NCBI GenBank assembly: GCA_035644395.1
Contig: DASQOR010000053.1
Coordinates: 30,965 to 94,964, forward strand
Length of the DNA stretch: 64,000 nucleotides
Source of the DNA: JBGPLJ01 sp035644395
Lineage (GTDB): Bacteria; Pseudomonadota; Gammaproteobacteria; Steroidobacterales; Steroidobacteraceae
Direction of reading: 5' to 3'
This document shows positions 61,369-64,000 of this stretch, one piece after another (positions within the stretch are counted from its first letter, which is position 1; the number at the start of each line of letters is the position of its first letter). The notes under the pieces are model-generated. The model saw only the letters and a list, made by a program, of their open reading frames with translations. It ran no database searches and was not told the origin of the DNA. A program made the position numbers and the translations under genes.

Positions 61369-62556
61369 CTACACCACGGCGCGGTGCGCGGTATTCCACA
61401 GCAATGCATCCACCAGGCGGTCGAACGCCTGCAAGCACGTCTCAGCCGAAGATTCGCCGAGCCAAATGAAGCGGTGGATGAGTTCGCCCGCAAGCGGCTG
61501 GAATTGTCGATGGCCCGCAACACGCGGTCGCATGAACGCTTGCTCGATCGTCCGCCGGGTCGCGCGGAAGAACCCGCCCACCTGCGCATTCGCGCGAGGC
61601 GAGTCCCACGCAGCTGCGTGCCCAGGTTGGCCGCCCGTGTTCACATAGATTCCCGATTGCGCCTGCGAACCGCCGATGCTGCGGGCAAGATCCGCAGCCG
61701 CCGCACGCTGGGAAGAACGTGCGGACAATGCGAGCCCGACGCCTCCGAGCACAGAACCGTGACGCCCGGCCCGGCCACGCGGCGCGTCGGCGAACGTCAA
61801 GGGGTGCGATCGGAATCCGGCCCGCGCGTAGCTCGAGTAACCGAACATGAGCGGCACGTAGAGAATCTCCGCGGTACCTGCCATGCGATCCGAAATGCCG
61901 ATAGGGTCATCGGTGCGCGACCCCGGATGCACTTGTGCCGCGAGCTGGCGCAGCATCTCGAGTGACTCACGCGCCGCCGGGCGATCGACGCACGTCGCGG
62001 CCGGCCAGAAACTCTCGCCGACGAGACTCACCCCGATCGAAAGAAAAGCACAGTAGGCATGGTTCGGATTCAGCGCGATCGCGACCTGGCCGTGCGTGCC
62101 GTGCGTGCGCCTGGCCAGATCGAGCACGTCCACCCAGCTGTCCGGCAATGCGCCGAATTGGCGAGCGGCCCACAGGTCGCTACGCACCGCACTCACCTGG
62201 CACGCGGCATCGATCGCAAGCGCCCATTGCTTGCCGGCCCAGGTATACGACGGAAAACTCGCGCCGACGCTGTGGGCCGCTTGATCCGCGAGAAATGCGG
62301 GGTCGGTCCAGTCGTCGACCGGAACGATCAGTCCCGAGGTTGCCGCAACACCGACGAAGGGATGATCGATCAGAACGAGGTCGTAGGCCGCGGCGAGTTC
62401 TTCCAGCGGCTGGTCTTCGAAGTCCTTCAGCGGCCGTGCGTCCCATGCAACGGCAACACCGCTCGCCCGCGACCACTCGGCGGAGATCGCGGCCAGCGGA
62501 TTGCGGGCGCGCGGGTGATCCCACGCCATCCCGCGCAATCCACCGCTCGCGTTCAT
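61369..62556 (-). CDS. Solute-binding-protein fold without signal peptide
   Basis: A 395-residue family 1 extracellular solute-binding fold (AYDLVLIDHPFVGVAATSG; AALIVPVDDW-type segment; SYTWAGKQWALAIDAACQV). It has no signal peptide or lipobox: it opens MNASGGLRGMAWDHPRARN, directly in the first domain. ATG 62556 overlaps the MaoC stop as ATGA, so the start is firm. No ABC permease or ATPase gene is nearby. Its place between MaoC and CaiB suggests a cytoplasmic binding or accessory role for the CoA branch. An exported function would need an unrecognised signal. Confidence 0.8.
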   Translation of the reverse strand: MNASGGLRGMAWDHPRARNPLAAISAEWSRASGVAVAWDARPLKDFEDQPLEELAAAYDLVLIDHPFVGVAATSGLIVPVDDWTDPAFLADQAAHSVGASFPSYTWAGKQWALAIDAACQVSAVRSDLWAARQFGALPDSWVDVLDLARRTHGTHGQVAIALNPNHAYCAFLSIGVSLVGESFWPAATCVDRPAARESLEMLRQLAAQVHPGSRTDDPIGISDRMAGTAEILYVPLMFGYSSYARAGFRSHPLTFADAPRGRAGRHGSVLGGVGLALSARSSQRAAAADLARSIGGSQAQSGIYVNTGGQPGHAAAWDSPRANAQVGGFFRATRRTIEQAFMRPRVAGHRQFQPLAGELIHRFIWLGESSAETCLQAFDRLVDALLWNTAHRAVV

Positions 62557-63071
62557 CGCTTGGCGGACTCCGCCCGTGCCGTCGCGGCATCGCGATACAG
62601 AACGGTCTGCAGATGTTCAACATAGAGCACGAGTTCGCCCTCACCCTTGAATACTTCGTACTTCGCGCGCGTCAGTCCGCGCTCGGGGTACTTCGGTTCC
62701 TTGGCGAGGTTCGTGCGAATCGTGTAGATCGTGTCGCCGATGAAGACCGGCTTGATGAAGCGCAGCCGGTCGTAGCCGTACGAAAAAGCCTGCAGCCAGT
62801 TCGTTGCGACAAGGCCGATGCCCGCACTGAAGACGAAGGCGCCCGCGACCAGCCGGCGTTTGAAAAGACCCTCTTCCACGGCGAAAATTTCGTCTGCGAC
62901 GTACGGGTGAATGTCGACGACGAGCGTGTTGAACGCCATGCTCTCGCCTTCGGAAAGCGTGCGTCGAATGGTCCGGATGCGATGACCGATCTCGAAATCT
63001 TCCCAGTACAGGTCTTCGCAACCCCAGAGCGGCACGGCTGCATGCTCGGGCGGGAGTTTTGCGTCGTACAC
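62553..63071 (-). CDS. MaoC-like hot-dog dehydratase
   Basis: A 172-residue single hot-dog protein of the MaoC/NodN type: YWEDFEIGHRIRTIRRTLSE, FKRRLVAGAFVFSAGIGLVA and FIKPVFIGDTIYTIRTNLA. These hydrate enoyl-CoA or related thioesters. I chose GTG 63071, with GAGGA at about 9 nt. The open frame continues to an ATG at 63143, but that codon lies within the operator and at or before the transcription start predicted from the -10 at 63152-63147. It leads the minus-strand operon MaoC-SBP-CaiB-Gfo-cyclase. Confidence 0.82.
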   Translation of the reverse strand: MYDAKLPPEHAAVPLWGCEDLYWEDFEIGHRIRTIRRTLSEGESMAFNTLVVDIHPYVADEIFAVEEGLFKRRLVAGAFVFSAGIGLVATNWLQAFSYGYDRLRFIKPVFIGDTIYTIRTNLAKEPKYPERGLTRAKYEVFKGEGELVLYVEHLQTVLYRDAATARAESAKR

Positions 63072-63136
63072 CGTTGTGATCCTCGGTTTTTTTCGGTCCG
63101 GACGCGGCTGCACTCGCGTGCTTGTCACGTTTTTAA

Positions 63137-63175
63137 GTGACATGTTAGTCTAGGCCAGATCCCGTACCCGGTCAA
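63137..63175 (-). promoter_or_regulatory. Promoter plus GTGACATGTTAG operator of the MaoC operon
   Basis: Operator GTGACATGTTAG at 63137-63148. On the minus strand TTGACC (63175-63170) and TAGACT (63152-63147) are 17 nt apart. Boxes, spacer length, operator position and the stretch GTGACATGTTAGTCTAGG are the same as at 38758-38796. Confidence 0.82.
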
Positions 63176-63200
63176 CGAATTCGGGCCATTTTGCACTTAA

Positions 63201-63212
63201 CTAACATATTAG
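63201..63212. promoter_or_regulatory. Operator copy CTAACATATTAG before the SDR gene
   Basis: One change from the consensus CTAACATGTTAG. It lies 42 nt upstream of the SDR start and 52 nt from the divergent MaoC operator. No clear -35/-10 pair stands out beside it. Confidence 0.65.
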
Positions 63213-63254
63213 GAAGCGTCGCGAGGTGGCTGCGAAGAGCAGGCGAGCATTGCG

Positions 63255-64000
63255 ATGGCTGACATGAAATTGGACGGTCGCGTGGCGCTCATCACGGGAG
63301 GCGCGGGCGGCATTGGCCTTGCCGTGGCGCGGCGCTTCACGGCAGCGGGCGCTCACGTCGCTCTCGCCGACCAGCGCGGGGAAGCATCTGTCAAGGCTGC
63401 CAAAGCACTCGAGCAACAAGGAACAAGGGCCTTCGGGTTGACAGGCGATGTCAGCAACCCTGCGGACGCCGAAGCTCTCGTCGCGGGTGCGCTCGAGAAA
63501 TTCGGCCGCATCGACATCCTGGTCAACAACGCCGGCATCATGGGGCGCGCCGCGCCGCTTTGGGAGTTGCAGGACAAGGACTGGGATGACGTCCTGCGCA
63601 TCGACCTGACGAGCGTCTTTCTCGTAACTCGTGCCGTCATCCGGCACATGCGCCCCCGCAAAAGCGGTTGCATCGTCAGTGTCGCATCGATCGCCGGCAA
63701 GGAAGGGACAGCGCAACTGATCCCCTACTCCGTCGCCAAGGCCGGGATCATTGCGTTCACCAAGGCCCTCGGCAAGGAAGTCGTGGCCGATGGCATCCGT
63801 GTCAACTGCGTCGCGCCCGGAGTCGTCGAAACACCGCTTCTCGAGCAACTGCCGGCCGAAACCACGCGGGCAATGCTGCTGAAGTCGCCGATGGGACGGT
63901 TCGGCACCGCCGACGAAGTGGCCGCCGTCGTCCACTTTCTGGCCTCCGACAGTGCGAGCTTCATTACCTCACAGTGTTTCGACGTGAGCGGCGGGCGAGC
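63255..64000 (+). CDS. Short-chain dehydrogenase/reductase (SDR), C-terminus cut by the window edge
   Basis: A classical SDR of which 248 codons are visible; only a few residues should be missing, as FDVSGGRA is near the usual end. Cofactor motif: ALITGGAGGIGLAVARRF; NNAG as ILVNNAGIMG; catalytic Ser in SVASIAG and YSVAK with Tyr and Lys; PG motif CVAPGVVETPLL. An Asp after beta-2 (ALADQRGE) suggests NAD(H). It may oxidise a hydroxy or keto-deoxy acid of the pathway. It is divergent from the MaoC operon with an operator copy between. Confidence 0.92.
   Translation, partial: MADMKLDGRVALITGGAGGIGLAVARRFTAAGAHVALADQRGEASVKAAKALEQQGTRAFGLTGDVSNPADAEALVAGALEKFGRIDILVNNAGIMGRAAPLWELQDKDWDDVLRIDLTSVFLVTRAVIRHMRPRKSGCIVSVASIAGKEGTAQLIPYSVAKAGIIAFTKALGKEVVADGIRVNCVAPGVVETPLLEQLPAETTRAMLLKSPMGRFGTADEVAAVVHFLASDSASFITSQCFDVSGGR

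Noticed and set aside
1..64000. Insertion sequences, prophage, CRISPR arrays, tRNA or rRNA genes
   Set aside because: No transposase, integrase or phage proteins, no regularly spaced repeats and no RNA gene signatures were seen on either strand.

Overview
The window looks like the chromosome of a GC-rich proteobacterium. TonB-dependent receptors, an XrtA/PEP-CTERM exopolysaccharide locus, a soluble NAD-dependent formate dehydrogenase and many catabolic genes fit a free-living polymer- or xenobiotic-degrading gammaproteobacterium (Steroidobacter/Nevskia/Xanthomonadales-like); this placement is inference. Genes are tightly packed with many 4-nt ATGA/GTGA overlaps. I saw no rRNA, tRNA, CRISPR array, insertion sequence or prophage.

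Region 1 (1-5.7 kb, minus strand): part of an exosortase-A type exopolysaccharide locus, in transcription order sugar transferase, prsK, prsR, outer-membrane export lipoprotein, chain-length determinant (only its first codons). Region 2 (5.8-12.8 kb, minus): a formate oxidation operon fdsG-fdsB-fdsA-fdhD-fdsD followed by folD. Region 3 (13.0-20.2 kb, plus): an M3 oligopeptidase with a clear terminator, then an esterase/TetR/FAD-oxidoreductase operon headed by a 21-bp palindrome that is probably the TetR operator.

Region 4 (20.2-34.7 kb): an amino-sugar/galactoside locus. A minus-strand operon runs TonB receptor, EamA transporter, AgaZ/GatZ, AgaS, BadF-type sugar kinase, secreted amidohydrolase. 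It is flanked by GH27 and GH36-like alpha-galactosidases and a divergent DeoR/AgaR-type regulator with CTTTCAT repeats beside the promoter. It resembles N-acetylgalactosamine utilisation loci but shows no deacetylase. A 120-bp array of hairpins lies downstream of the regulator.

Region 5 (35.1-64.0 kb): a large catabolic island. All seven inferred transcription units (the last runs off the edge) carry one or more copies of a near-palindrome, consensus CTAACATGTTAG, just upstream. Units: (a) PQQ-ethanol dehydrogenase type protein plus two-part UxaA dehydratase; (b) HpcH/HpaI aldolase, MhpD/HpaH-type hydratase, SMP-30 lactonase; (c) TonB receptor, GntR/FCD regulator, two enolase-superfamily proteins of which one has lost its active site; (d) aldo/keto reductase; (e) SnoaL-like protein, intact enolase-superfamily dehydratase, acyl-CoA ligase, molybdenum hydroxylase SLM and its MoxR/VWA/SRPBCC maturation set; (f) MaoC protein, a solute-binding protein without signal peptide, CaiB CoA-transferase, Gfo/Idh/MocA oxidoreductase, cyclase; (g) SDR. 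The GntR protein encoded in unit (c) is the obvious candidate reader of the motif. The enzymes suggest oxidation of an aldose or polyol through lactone, sugar acid and 2-keto-3-deoxy acid to pyruvate, together with a CoA-dependent branch for an acyl or ring moiety. The substrate is unknown; this is the best candidate for an undescribed system in the window.
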